Shown: piece by piece, positions 1 to 11,900 of the stretch
Layout of the letters: each line of letters starts with the position of its first letter
Numbering within the stretch: the first letter of the stretch is position 1
Assembly: GCA_013423385.1 (NCBI GenBank)
Contig: BLZA01000028.1
Span: 124,001-188,000 of the forward strand
Reading direction: 5' to 3'
Length of the DNA: 64,000 nucleotides
Source: Naganishia liquefaciens
Lineage: Eukaryota; Basidiomycota; Tremellomycetes; Filobasidiales; Filobasidiaceae
Position numbers and translations under genes: made by a program
Notes under the pieces: generated by a model
What the model saw: the letters and a program-made list of their open reading frames with translations, nothing else
Told to the model about the DNA's origin: nothing
Database searches by the model: none

Positions 1-3000
1 GCCGGGTAGGCTTGTGTGCCGTACATGTAACGGATATTCTCCTCAAACGTGGCGGCATCCACGTCGTTGTCAAATAGCTTTTCGCATTGATCGAGGAGAT
101 GGGCGTAAAAGTGCGCAATCGGATTGGCGCCCGTTTCAAGGAAGGGAGCCGCAGCGGGATCGGTCAAACCTAGCTCGACGGCAAGCGGGTTGACGGGCTC
201 GAACGGCGCTCCGGCGGGTTCCTTGTGGGCGGCGGAAATATCCTTGAAGACCTTGAGTCGAGAGTATAGCATTTGAAGCAAGCGGAACATGCAGAAAAAG
301 TGGTTATTACCAAAGAATGTAAACCGTCGTGGCAATCTCGGTCGTTCCCCCGCAGCCGGCGCATCGACGTCAACCCAGGTCTTGACGCCCTGATCCAGGC
401 TCTGTGCGACCTCCATGTCGACATCGTCAACGGATTCGGGGGTGGCGCGACGAGCGGTGCCGGCCTCGACAACCTGACGCAATAGTTTGGTACGCAAATC
501 GCTCGCATGCTTTTTCCGCTTGACAGAAACATCGTCATCCGCATTGCTCTGGGTCTCGCTGCCATCCTCACTCTCCTCGTCGTCGCGGCCGTTGAGCGCC
601 ATATCGGCAAAGGCTGAATCAAAGTCGCCGCTGAATTGGAAGAACAGCGGAACAAATGACCGCAAGAACGCCTCAACGCGGTCTCGCTCGACGGCTGTGT
701 GGGATGACACGCGATCGAGATAGGAGAACACGAGCTTCAAGGAATCTTGCAAACACTCGACGTCTTCGACGACAAATTTGTACTGTCCGCGCTCGTGTGT
801 CGCCAACGATTGATCGCCTGAAGCGAGTCGTTTCTGAGTCTGTTCTTTGCGCAAAGCCTCGATCTCGGCGATCATGGTCTTTTGACTGATGGCCTTCTTG
901 TCGTTTGCCTTGAAAACGACGCCTTGATGGTCGAGCGACTTGTAGAAATTCTTGGCATCGACCTCACGCCAGACCTTGTTCCATTCGCGCTGAGCGCGTT
1001 TCCATTCGTCATCTTTGCCCTTGAGTCGGGCGAGCACGATCGGGACGGCCATGGAGGGCTTTTCGTGCAGCGCCTGGATGACCTGGAGACCTTGTTCCCG
1101 GCCGTAGATCTTCTTTAAGATTCGCTGATAAATGGACTTGCTCTGTCCGCCCAATCCCGGTTTCAGGCGGAATGTCTCGCGCTCGGCCGGCTCCATTTCT
1201 CGCAGACGAGCGGCGATGGGCTCAAGCAGCGCAATCGTTCGAACGTTGGCCTCGACGTGGTAGTCATACTCGTGACGCTCCTCTTCCGTCTTGTGCAGCG
1301 CCTCTTCGTACGCGTTCCGCTTGTGCGCTGCCGAAGGCACAGCATCTTCAGATGCCCATGTCGGATGCGAGACCCATTCATCGTTGAGCACTTCCCAGCA
1401 CATGGGATCGCGACCCGAACATGCCAAGTTGACCTCGGATTTCGGCAGCTTGCGGTAACTCGGTCCCGAGGCGCGTTGTCCGTTGAGATCCACCTTGGGA
1501 CGCTCGAGCATCGGCAAGTTTTCGGCGACGCCAAGCGGATCGAGGCTGATCATGCCCGTCGGCGGATTGGCCGGAATGTCATAGACGGCAGGACCGCCGC
1601 GGCCTAGTCGCAGGAGCATTTTGAAATCTTGCGCGAGGTCAGTGTCTTCTCCGAGGAAAAGCATGGCCCGCTCGACGAGGATCTTGGCATCAATGAGATC
1701 GTTGGTGTAAAGGTTGAGAAGCTTAAGGAACTCGTGGTAAGTCGGTCGATCGTCGATTTGTTTCTTGACCCGTTCGAAGAATACGACCTCGTCGAGGTTG
1801 GCCAAGGCCGTGTTGGCCGATGGGGGCGGCGCCACCGAAGCCGGCTCTTCCTCAACAGGCGGCGTATCGTTGGCGACCTTCTTCTTCTGCAAAGCCATTA
1901 GAGCGGTCTCTCCTGACGAGAAAGCTCACACTTACCCTCCCCTTCCCGTCCTTGTCCGCCATCCTCCGCTTCTTCTGCGCACCCTTCTCCTCCTTTCCGG
2001 GCCCCCGTTTCGCGCTCTTCTCGCCGTACGCTGGTCGCACCTCGGGCACCGGCGCAGCAGGCACCGAAGGCGGCCCAAAGAAATCACCAAACAGGCCGCC
2101 CTGCTGCGGCTGAGATCCGTCGGCCGTGGGCAGGAACTGGGAAAACTCGTCGAGGAGGTCCGGCGCGCCCTGGAAGAGATCCGTCACTTGCGCATAGACC
2201 TGCAAATAGGTCAGCTTGACTCTCGTTCTGAAGCACCGCCACGCTCACCTCCTGGATATCCTTGGTTTCCTTCTGATACGTCTGCAGAATCTCCAAGAAC
2301 TGCTTGTACGTATCCGGATCACCGCTGAACCGGTTCTTGATCTTGTTCACAAATGCGATCGCGTGATTAAACTCGACCATCGGTCCCGGTGTCGCTCCAC
2401 CCGCTGCGCCCGATGCTTGCGCAGGGAGCGGGTCCCTAATCGGAACAGGGGGAATAGCTTCCTGCCTCGGAGGAGGTGCGATCGGCTGAGGCGGCGCAAT
2501 CTGGTGTTCCCTGGGTGTCATTCGTGGATGCGAATGTTGGCCCTGAGGCGCGAGGTGCGGATTGTGATGCATCTCGATTCCGAGCGCGCCGCCGGGACGT
2601 TGTTGCGCCATCATGTGCTGTTGCTGCTGCGGTGGCGGCTGTTGTTGCTGCGGCGCGGACTCAATCGCCGTACCCTGGATCCGGGACTGTCGTGCCGCAG
2701 GAGTGACGCTCCTCGAATCGTGCGCTGTGCCCGCGAGCGGTGCATGAGGAGGAGGTAACATGTGTGGATGATACGGAATCGGGTTGGATCCTTGTCGCGG
2801 ACCCGATGATGATGACGTCGGGAAACGCGGATCTTCACGTTGCTCAAATCCGGCAACCATGCGTTCGTCTCTGCGAGCATGCTGCGCCGCATTGCTGAGC
2901 GGGTTCAGCGGGTGATGTGGACCGATGATCTCGCGTTCCCTCGGATCCTGCGCTGGAGCTTGTGCCGATGGCGGCGGCGGCGGCGGCGGTGGCCTCACGT

Positions 3001-4392
3001 GTTCCGTGAACTGTTCTTCCTTGACGACCATTCCTCCCTGCGCTTTACGCTCCTCTTCGCGCTTCATCCTCTCCCGCTCGCCCTCTGCGAGCCTTTCCAG
3101 CCGATCCCGCTCCGCCTTGGCAAACCCTCCCGGACGCTGATTGACCGTTCCACTGGGCGTGGTAACGCTAATCATCATCACACCACCGCCTTCTTGTGCG
3201 CCCAAGCCGCCGCTCTCTCGTGCATAGTGCACGTCGGCGGGATCAGTCGACGTGTAACATTCGATCCGGTAGCCGGGGGGAAGAAACGTGTTGAATCCCT
3301 GGATTAGTGCCGGATGAGAGTGGAAGAGCGTCGACACACGGTCGATGACGCCCGGGGTATCGATCGTCTGGCCCTTGAATTCTTTCATGACGTCGAGGAA
3401 GCGGTTGTATACATCGGGCTGGTCGGAAAATTGGACCTGTACGACAAGCGGTTAATCCCGGTCTCTGCAGATCACCCAAGCGCCGAGAGGATGATTCGTT
3501 CTCAACCATGACGCCCGACAGATTTTCAAGTACGTTCACACAAGCCGAGATCACGACGTTGCATGTAGTTGAGGGCTCGCTCATGGTGCAATGCAACATG
3601 CCCTGACATGGCCTCCGTCAGAGCCAACGAAAATCCTCTTCCACGACGTGCCCGGACGATAACGCGCTCAACACGATCTCCGGTAACGAGAAGTCCTGCC
3701 ATTCGAGCGATACTTGTGGAAGCTACTCTCCAACAGCCTTTCCTCCACGCATCAATCGATCTTGGAGCGATCGTCAGCGGCCATGAGTGGGCCATGCCGA
3801 TAACGCCTCGAGTTTCGCTTGATTCGAGGTGAATCATTCCCGACAAGACAGCGAGAGACACTCCACTTGAAGACTGTTCGTGTTCGTTTCGTTGTTCCTC
3901 CTTCTACTGGCCAAGCGAACTGAGTCTGGCTTCGCTCGATGATCCACTGCCATCGATAGCTTGTTGTTTCTCTGTCGCTCTCTCGAGGGGCAACGTCTCT
4001 CGACCGTCCTATGACGGCGGACGGGGTCGAGCATTTCTTTCCTAGACTCCGCAAATCTCGAGGCTCGAAGAGAATATGACACCCCAGCACCCCTCGACGC
4101 GCTGGAAAGACACTAATTCTCGCTGGCGCCTTTCGCCCATCGATTCTCGCTGCGCCCAGCCTGAACCCCGTCATCGACGGTCATACTCTCGAATCGCTCG
4201 AATCTCCTCTTCCCTTCTCTGCCGATCCCGCGCACTCACCTTGACCTGATCCAGATAACTCAACGCATCCCGCACGTTCAACGGCCTCTCCCCCGCCCCC
4301 GCCTGCCCTTGGCCCTGCTGCGGCTGCGGCTGGGGCCCTCCTTGTTGCTGTCCCTGAGCGGACGGTCCAGTAGTGGGAGGCTGGGACGCCAT
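1..4392 (-). CDS. SIN3: SIN3-type transcriptional co-repressor, partial (C-terminus cut by window edge)
   Basis: Scaffold of the Sin3/Rpd3 histone-deacetylase complex in the nucleus. The protein starts at 4392 with a Gln/Pro/Gly-rich leader, followed by a first paired amphipathic helix (PAH1: motifs [14 protein letters not shown], then [15 protein letters not shown]). PAH2 ([17 protein letters not shown]) lies near 2370, and a PAH3-like segment ([15 protein letters not shown]) near 1735. The HDAC-interaction domain follows ([29 protein letters not shown]), then the Sin3 C-terminal region ([21 protein letters not shown]), which runs off the left edge. Resolved exons are 4392-4240, 3436-2249, 2199-1936, then one continuing to position 1. 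A Pro-rich, low-complexity linker separates PAH1 and PAH2. The first intron is unusually long (803 nt). The gene is divergent from the small gene at 4806. Identity is secure from domain order; the missing C-terminus is only a window effect. Confidence 0.96.
3437..4239 (-). other. 803-nt first intron of SIN3
   Basis: The donor GTGAGT follows the AAG codon ending at 4240. The acceptor ACAG precedes GTCCAATTTTC at 3436, which restores the PAH1 reading frame in phase 0. Most introns in this window are 45 to 60 nt, so this one is about fifteen times longer. Several short open frames exist inside it on both strands, but none resembles a known protein and I see no tRNA or snoRNA signature. The length could reflect a regulatory first intron or an old insertion. 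Confidence 0.8.
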
Positions 4393-4805
4393 CTTCTTGG
4401 TTGCTTGTCTGCTTGATTAGGACGGTCCATCCCCTGTAAGGGCCGGCGTTGTTGAATGGACGCAGAGTACCGAGCGACGAAGGACCGGCGAGCGGAAGCA
4501 GACGGAGAGGGCGGGACGGGCGCCGGAAGAGAAGAGGTCACGTGATGTGATAGTGGTCTGAAGGGGCAGACTGGCGTTGTCTGGCCTGGCTCTGTGCCTT
4601 GACATCCATCTCAGGGGTAAAGAAAGGAGTGCCGAACACATAGTCTGTGAGGTGATCCCCCTGAGTGATCCAGTCTGAGAAACCTTGGGTATATAAACAT
4701 ACTTTTATGCGCTTGCTTCGCCACCTATTACTTCGTTACAGGCCCTTCCCCGTCTCCCCGCCTGACCTCTATTCTCTGGTCTTTCTTTGGATACTTGTCT
4801 TCACA
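4393..4805. promoter_or_regulatory. Divergent intergenic region between SIN3 and the 193-aa gene
   Basis: This 413-bp gap separates two start codons on opposite strands, so it should hold both promoters. The only clear element is a TATA box facing right at 4690. No repeat or open frame of note was seen. Confidence 0.6.
4690..4697 (+). promoter_or_regulatory. TATA box (TATATAAA)
   Basis: A TATATAAA match lies 109 bp before the ATG at 4806, followed by a pyrimidine-rich stretch and a good start context (TTCACAATGAG). It supports starting the protein at 4806 and not at the in-frame ATG at 4665, which lies upstream of the TATA box. Confidence 0.6.
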
Positions 4806-5387
4806 ATGAGTAATACTTCTAGTTCCGATAATAGGATCAACTATGAGAGCGAAACAGAAGGCATGCCCTTGCCCAAGCTTCGAAAAAAGAAGACACGAGA
4901 TGATGTCTTCAAGGCAAAGTCCGCGCATATGCTTTCAGAATTGAAACCGGCCGGATCGAAGCAGACCCTTGAATTTCCCTGGACGCAGGTATTCGCAGGT
5001 ATAAAGCGCAGACAACCGGATTCGGATGATGTCGATCAAAAGGATCCAAATTTCGCTTTTGAATGCATCAGTGCTCACGATGCTAAAAGTCAAAGAGGTC
5101 GCACAGAATCGTCCCGTACTGTTAGTGATACAAGGCACAACGCGGACGGAAAGAAGGCGCAGTCGGATGGTGTTGGAACCATAGAGAGCGGCTTCCAGAC
5201 ACGGTCCACCTTGAAAGGTCCTCCCGAGGGGGCCCAAAGGTGCGACCAAGTCTCGTTGGAGAATCCCGCCTCCGAGGAAGCCACCTTGTCAACCCAGGAA
5301 ACAATCGACGCTGTAAACCAGTGGCTTGATACGTTACGTATATCGGGGAAGGCTTTTAGTGACTCAAGCCCGGAATCAATCCCCTAG
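4806..5387 (+). CDS. Hypothetical protein, 193 aa, intronless
   Basis: A single uninterrupted frame with a TATA box upstream. The product is hydrophilic and rich in Ser, Asp, Glu and Lys. It has a basic patch (LPKLRKKKTRD) near residue 22 that could be a nuclear localisation signal, and a short possible helix near the C-terminus (TIDAVNQWLDTLRISG). I do not recognise a domain, signal peptide or membrane segment. It is one of few intronless genes here, unlike its intron-rich neighbours, which fits a recent or lineage-specific gene. A chance open frame cannot be excluded, but length, TATA box and start context argue for a real gene. No function is proposed. Confidence 0.55.
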   Translation: MSNTSSSDNRINYESETEGMPLPKLRKKKTRDDVFKAKSAHMLSELKPAGSKQTLEFPWTQVFAGIKRRQPDSDDVDQKDPNFAFECISAHDAKSQRGRTESSRTVSDTRHNADGKKAQSDGVGTIESGFQTRSTLKGPPEGAQRCDQVSLENPASEEATLSTQETIDAVNQWLDTLRISGKAFSDSSPESIP

Positions 5388-6373
5388 GATGGTCGGTCAT
5401 TTAGAGATGGAACTCCTAGAGAAGCCACAACCGAACCTTCTCGGTGACTTCCTGGATTTTGTATGGTAGCATTGGCGATATCTTTCGATTTCAAGCGGAA
5501 GAATGCTGGAAAGAGCTCTCTAGCCTATTAGCAGTTCCTTGTACGATGTGAAGACTCTTAGTCTTACGCTTTCGGTATTCTCAGTCCCGTCTTGCGAGAA
5601 AAGTGTACGTCGTTAATGGTGGATCCCTATGCAACGGGGAATAGGATCGCTCAAGGAATACTGAATTCTTGCCCACGACATGTGGGCTTCCATCCGCCTC
5701 ATTGATGGGGAAGGAGGAGTATCACTTTCCTGGGTTTGCCGAAGTCCACACGAATGGTCTTCTGCGCCGTGATCAACATCCATGCCGGTCGTCGATGCTA
5801 CGTGTTCACCACGAGATAGAACCTCCCTTTCCCAACCTTGTGGCAGCCGAAAGTGATCCTGAAAATCACGAATAAAGGCTCTTTCTTTAACATAACGCGG
5901 TACACCGAGACCCAAGTGAGTGATACATCGAGTCTCGATCTGCGTCGATATCAGTAGACGTCAAGTGCCAGAGACGGAGAATGTGGCCGAACGCGACGGT
6001 CGATGGTCCGACTTGTACAAATGCCCGTAGCTAGATGTATTGCGATTACATCGTTGCGTCTGGAAGCGCTTTGCGCAGTACTCGCATTTCCCGAAGCGCT
6101 ACATAAAGGAGAGGTGACAAGCACTGTAAGGGCGACTCCAATGCGACCCTGGGTAGCATGAAAGTTGCTTCAGGATTGCCTTGTGAGACGCGTCGCGTGC
6201 GTTGACGTATCGGCCGCCGCAAGAGAGACGTACACGCGTACGCGGAAGCTGATTTAGCGGGCCGATGCCGATCAAACAGGAGGCGTCAGATGAAACAGGT
6301 GCATTCGAGGAGGATATTTCGATTCTGCAGAAAGCTGCAACCGAGCGATACAGCATTCGTCCTATCGCGTACC
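5388..6373. other. Intergenic region, 986 bp
   Basis: This lies between the 193-aa gene and the CCCH-finger gene. A 100-codon frame on the minus strand (5613-5915) and a few shorter ones are present, but none has a recognisable product, splice support or codon pattern that convinces me. The last 100 bp should contain the promoter and leader of the downstream gene. Confidence 0.5.
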
Positions 6374-8452
6374 ATGTCCACCATGTCCGCGCCCATTCCA
6401 CCATCGCTCGAGTCCCTCGCGAGCATGCACGCAAGCACTATCTCGACCCTCTCTGACCTCTTTGCACTCGCGCTCACGCATCCGGGACAGGCCGAGGCAC
6501 AGGGTGAACTGCAAGCGGCCAAGACAAAAGTGGCCGAGTTGGAGGGAGAGATTAGGGAATTGAGGCTGAGGGCTGCCAAGGTGGAGCCACAGTTTGTCAC
6601 AGTGTTGATCGATGGGGATGGCGCAATTGTATGTCCCGCAAGGCTTCATGTTGTGGTCTAGCTGATCGGTTGCGCAGTTTCACGGAGATTTCTTAAAGCA
6701 AGGCTCGACGGGCGGTAAGCCTGGATCCTATGTTCTACATGAGCATCAGCAGCTAAGACTCTACCTTAGGCCACGCCGCGGCAAAACTTCTGCTCTCCTC
6801 TTTGCCGGCATTTATCGCCTCCACGGGACCACCAGAACTCGCCCCGCACGCCGCGCGACTCGCAAAGAACGCCGTCATCAATGTCATCGTCAACAAGTTT
6901 GGTCTAGCGGGCGCGGTCGTCAAGGTGTGTTTCGCATCATCGTCTATCGGGCCGTAAAGCTGACGTTGACAGGCCGGAATCGTGTCGAGTTTCTCCACTG
7001 TTGCGGATTTCTTCCTTGCATTCTCGCAGGCGCATTCCAACATCAACGGTGAGACCCCTTTCGCCAAATCATCTTCCCCGCTAACGTATCACTCCAGTCA
7101 TTGACAGTGGACCAGGCAAGGAAGCATCCGACTCCAAGATCCACGCCCAATTGCACTTTTACACGTCCCTCCCCTCATGCGGGCTGACGATCCTAGCGGG
7201 ATCTCACGACGCAGGGTACGCCAACGTCCTGCGTTCGCTCGTCACCGAGGGGAGAGATGTCGTCCTCCTGCGTGGGGGCCATACAGCCTGGCTGCTCGAG
7301 GGAATCGTCAATGCCGGGGAGATTGAGGGATTGTTTGCGCAGGGCAAGATTGGGTCATTGGTCGGTGTCGGAGGTGCCGTGGGAACGGGGATGCCGAGTC
7401 CGGGTAAGTTGCCGTTCTCGTTCGAGGGTAAGATTCCCTGGCTGATCGGATGGGTAGCACCGCTGGGAAGTGCTGCGAGGCCAGTGATCAGTAACGGCAA
7501 GGCAACAGCCGAGGCGCGTCTCAAAGAGGAAGAATCCGCCCGGGAAAAGAAGAAGATGCGGCGGAGACTCAAGCGACAAGAGGAGCGTGAGCGGAAAGAG
7601 TCCGCCGCACTTGAAGCGTCGGATTCGGAGACGGAGGACGAGGGAGCCGATGATGCGTGGGCTGATACGGACGGATCAACGGTCGATGATACGGATGCGC
7701 TTGTGCGGCAATTTGCAGGCGTCGGCATCCGGTCAGGGGAAACACCGTCCCGTACGCGGATGACGGACAATGCAGAGACGCCCGTTCGACATGCGGACGA
7801 GTCGGCGAGAACAATGAAGGCGTTCAAGACCCCTTTGCGGGAGAAACCCATGCCGCAAAGCTGGGAGACGCTCGTGGCGACGCCGGGAAAGGGCAAGGTG
7901 AAGGGTACGCCCAAGGCGACGCCTGCGCGGACGCCTGGCGGGGTTGGTGGCGGGGCAGGAGACGATTCGGTGCCGGTGCAGGGCGGAGATCGGGCATTGC
8001 GGTATCTGACGCCGAGGCCATGCCACAAGTGAGTGCTCTTCCCAAATCCGTGGCGTGACAACTTGTTGATTAGCTCGTTAGGCATTATTTGGGTGGGTTA
8101 GGGTGATAGATCATGGGGCTGCGCTAATGGATCTACAGCAAAGGAGGGCTGCGACAACAAGAACTGCGCATTCGGGCACCACTGGCGTGAGTGGACCTCT
8201 TTACATCTGCAGTCCTGTACTGATGTTCGGACAGGCTTGAACCCGGGCCAACTTCACTACCTGAAAAAACTCGCCAAGGAAAGCCCGTGCCCCTGGCTCA
8301 AGCTCGGCAGGTGCTCGTACGACGACGAGAGCTGTATCTATGGACATGTATGTCCGCACGCGAGTAACTGCCTGTATGGCGCAAGCTGTCGGTTCAATGA
8401 GTTGCCTGACGGGGGGCATGGCGGTGTAGGAGAGGCGGCGAGGGTGATGTAG
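6374..8452 (+). CDS. CCCH-type zinc-finger protein of the fungal DUF7923 kind, 576 aa
   Basis: Likely an RNA-associated protein; its molecular role is not established. Exons: 6374-6628, 6678-6714, 6770-6924, 6973-7048, 7098-8028, 8082-8092, 8139-8186, 8235-8452, which sum to a whole reading frame. Residues 30-75 form a coiled coil. Next comes a globular domain starting with VTVLIDGDGAIF and containing ILAGSHDAGYANVLR, typical of this fungal family (NYN/PIN-like fold suspected). After an acidic and Lys/Arg-rich linker the C-terminus has CCCH fingers: finger 1 is C-x9-C-x4-C-x3-H (PRPCHKHYLAKEGC, CAFGH), finger 2 is C-x7-C-x6-C-x3-H (CPWLKLGRC, CIYGH). A third (CPHASNC, CRFNE) lacks the final His. 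Finger 1 is only complete if an 11-nt exon is included. The second ATG at 6383 is an alternative start. Confidence 0.88.
8082..8092 (+). other. 11-nt microexon in the CCCH-finger gene
   Basis: GCATTATTTGG, preceded by GTTAG and followed by the donor GTGGGT. It joins AA from the upstream exon and CA from the downstream exon to give HKHYLAKEGC, restoring the first CCCH finger. Direct joining of 8028 to 8139 would shift the frame. The flanking introns are 53 and 46 nt, both normal for this genome. Confidence 0.85.
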
Positions 8453-8949
8453 AGTGCGATATTGGTCGTGCAGGGCCGTCATGTGTCAAAAGGAGGCTGG
8501 GAATTGTCTTCATAGTCATCTATCTACGGTGGAGCAGCAAGTATCGTGGGCCAAATGGCCATCGCCCATACCCTGCGTTGTACCATTTGCATAGCATCAG
8601 AAACCAACCCCGCCCGGTGTTGCACTAATTAATTCGACCGCGCTCGAGCCAACCCTGCGTGAGAAAGAAGCGCGATCGGCTGGCGCGCTTGGCTTCATTC
8701 GTGTCATGGACGGTAGACAGACTCATGACGGTGAGGGGGAGCGGATCGCAACAGACAGACGGTATAGCGGTAGAGCATCCATCCTGGGATACGAGGCAGC
8801 AGACTGTTAGAGGATGCAGTAGCCACACGGCGCACGCATACCGTCGACAAGCCTCACGCAAGGGATACCAACACCCCATTCCCGATATACAACACACACA
8901 CACACACACACACTCACACACTTCACCCACGCGCTGATTGGCACGCATC
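8453..8949. other. Intergenic region, promoter and leader of NOT1
   Basis: A 497-bp gap between same-strand genes. It contains a CA dinucleotide run just before the NOT1 start and otherwise nothing I can identify. Short open frames on both strands look random. Confidence 0.5.
8892..8913 (+). repeat. (AC)11 microsatellite in the NOT1 leader or promoter
   Basis: Eleven uninterrupted AC units, then an imperfect ACTCACACAC tail. It ends about 36 bp before the NOT1 ATG, so it probably sits in the 5' untranslated region. Likely length-polymorphic between strains. Confidence 0.9.
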
Positions 8950-11900
8950 ATGAACCAACCTCCTGGACTCCCGCCTCCAGGAGGTCGAAATCAAGCAGCG
9001 GTAGGACAACAGCAGCATCTGCCCCGCATCGGCGGCACCTCTCCGGCCCCGCCGCCAGGACTCGCAGCCTCGGCGCCCAGTAATAATCAGTCAACAGGAC
9101 AATCCCTTCCTCCTCCTCCGCCGGGCTTGCAGTTGCCCTTGCCCGGAATCGCACAGCTACAGGGCGTCACGCCGACGGCTTCTCCACCTCCGCCTGGACT
9201 TGGAGCGGTTGGCATGAACATGGCGAATGGAAATAACAATGGAATGAATGGACACGGGCATATGGGCGTACCGCAGTATCAGCATGTGCAGCAACACTCT
9301 GTTTCACCGCAGCCGACACTGGGGCCGTCGGGCGTTACGAGTCCGCAGATGCAGGGCGTTCCGGCGCAGCCAAACGTAGATGGTGCCAATGTCTCGCGTG
9401 CACAGGTTTCGTTCTTGATTAATGGTCTGCAGGAGGATTCATGGGAACGACAGCTCGGTGAAATCCGCAACGTGAGTTGAAACTCTCATGCTCACAATAC
9501 TTGACTGACTCCCTCTCCAGCTCATTGCCCAAAACCCACCAGAAATCTACCATCATCTCCTCCGACGACTCGTCAACACGGCGCAACCCGTCATTTCGTC
9601 TCTACAGCAACAAGCTTTAAGCATGGTGTCCACATCAGCAGCGACACAGTCATGGCTCCATACCGATCGACCACTCAACGGGCCCTTGAATGTTCCGATT
9701 TTGGCCAACGCGACGGCTGCGTGGCGTGTGCTGGAGGACGAGGGCAGACGAGCGGCCAAGGATGCCGCGCTGGCGCCTCACTTTGCCGCGACGCTCTTGA
9801 TCCCTCAGCAACCCTCCTCGCAACCTCTTCTTAACCTCAACCTCTTGCAGCTCAATTCCTCCTATCTTTTTGCGCTCGGCTGCAACATCATGGGTGCCAT
9901 CCACACACCGATCATACCAGCGACTACAGGCCCGTTCAATCTGTACGATCGTGCCACGCAGTTCATTCAGGGCACATTCGGCGACATCCTCGGCATGCTG
10001 CGGAACCCGGCCGTGCCGTTCTTCGCGCCAGCAGGACAAGGCCAAGCGCATCCAGAGGACGTCACCCAGCACGAGGGCAAGAATCTCATCCTTGGATTGT
10101 ATCCCCGAACACAAGAAGAAGGCGGACCTAAAATCATCGATATCCCTACTCCGCTTCCAACGACGACAGCATACGACTCCGGTCGAGCATTCTCTCCGCT
10201 CGATTCCGACCAGCGCGGCCAGCTCATTCAATCCCTCATGCATCGATTCTCCAACACCAATGTCGCGCTCCAAGCCTTGCATCACATTTCGCCCGGCGCG
10301 CCTCCGTCGGATCCTCGCGCGATTCCGCTCGGTGACATCTTGCTCGAGATGGGCGAGGCTTTGACGTCGGACGAGACGATCGTGACGGGAATCATGAACC
10401 GATGGTGGGGTGCGGTCTTGTACCAACGACCCGTTGGCGCGTCGGTGGATGAGATTGCATCAAAGACCGAGTGGATTGTAGAGCGACAGATCGCGCAGTG
10501 TTTGACGGTGTTGGTCAAGGGAATGGAAAGGGGACGACCGGTGGACGTGCAGGGCGTCGTTCGAGGGATTCAAGTCATCAATCAGGTCGACTGGTCGTTT
10601 GTCATCAAATCGTTTGACAATGATCAGCAGGTGTTTGCGAAACCGAGCGCCGGCCCATTCATCCAGGCATTATTCACCTTGATTCCGCCTTCGAGTCACC
10701 CTCCGATCAAGGGTTTGATCAGTATCGACAACCAAGGCATTCGATCGTGGCAGCACAGCCTGCCCTTCCTGCGGATTCTCGAAAACATTACGCCTCTCTC
10801 GGGCGATGCATACCATCTTTCCGCGCTACAGGCATCTGTTACGCGATTAATCTCGGAGCAAGATATCAAGGAATGCTCGACAGCGCTTCAGTCGTTGCTC
10901 GCGGTCAAGCTCAACAACATTTGGAACGTGCGTGAAATTTACGACGTGTTGGCGCAGATCTTGCGAGAGATGCCCCAGGAGCTTGGTGGGAACCAGTCGC
11001 GCACGCAGGAGCAGCAGGTTGAGATGCAGCAAGTTGTGGATGACATCTTGGGCAAGGCCATGACGGCAACGCCAGAGTTGCTGCTAGTCGGCTTGAATCA
11101 GGTTCAGGTATGTCTACAATCGATTCGCCGCGAAGAGTCTCGCTTACATCGTCTCCAGAAACCATGGTCCAACATGCACGAGGCCATCGTCCAGCGATTT
11201 TTGTCAATGTTCATGAAGGGCGCACCGACGTCGGAGATCGTGTTTACCATCCTGGGCAGGACTGACAAGGATCTCGTGCTCAATATGGCCTACAAGATGT
11301 TGACTGAGGGCGCCATCAATGCCGGCAGGGTTGTCGAGATTGCTCGGGAGGCTTCAGTAAGTATTATCACCATCACGTGAGCGTTACTGACCTAGTGCAG
11401 CTCGTCGACAAGTTCTTACTGGCCAAACCCCTCGAGCTAGTATTAGATGTCGCAGGCGAGGCGTCCAAGCGAGAATTCATCGATATCGAAAGCTGGCTCA
11501 CTATCGCCATGAAGCGACACGGCGAAGGAGCATTTGACGTCGTATGCGATTGGCTCGACAAAAAAGCACAGTCGGACCCGGTGCTTTACAAGAATCTCGA
11601 CAAGCCACCGGCGGATGAGGATCCTTGTCCGATGGATGCTGCCACGTACGCCAAGATCCTCAGTGTGCTTCGAAATCCCGATGCGGAGGACGAAGAAGCA
11701 GCGCGCTTCCGTCAAACGCGAAACAAGTGTATAGGCCTCTATCCGCGATTAATGGATCTTCGGCCAACCGCCGATGTTGATACTGCCGGTACCGAAGTCG
11801 TCACCTACAATCCCAAGATCGAAGCAGAAGTTGACAAACTGCTCGGTATGATGTATCACGAAGGCTTGCCATGGAGTCAAGTCTGGGATCGGCTGCAAGC

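Noticed and set aside
4665-4805. In-frame upstream ATG extending the 193-aa protein to 240 aa
   Set aside because: The TATA box at 4690 lies downstream of that ATG, and the ATG at 4806 has a better start context; the added residues look like untranslated DNA.
7204-8085. 294-codon open frame antisense to the CCCH-finger gene
   Set aside because: It mirrors the conserved sense gene, crosses its exon and intron borders and has a low-complexity Ser/Pro-rich product.
8095-8103. Telomere-like GGGTTAGGG
   Set aside because: A single chance copy inside a 46-nt intron; no array.
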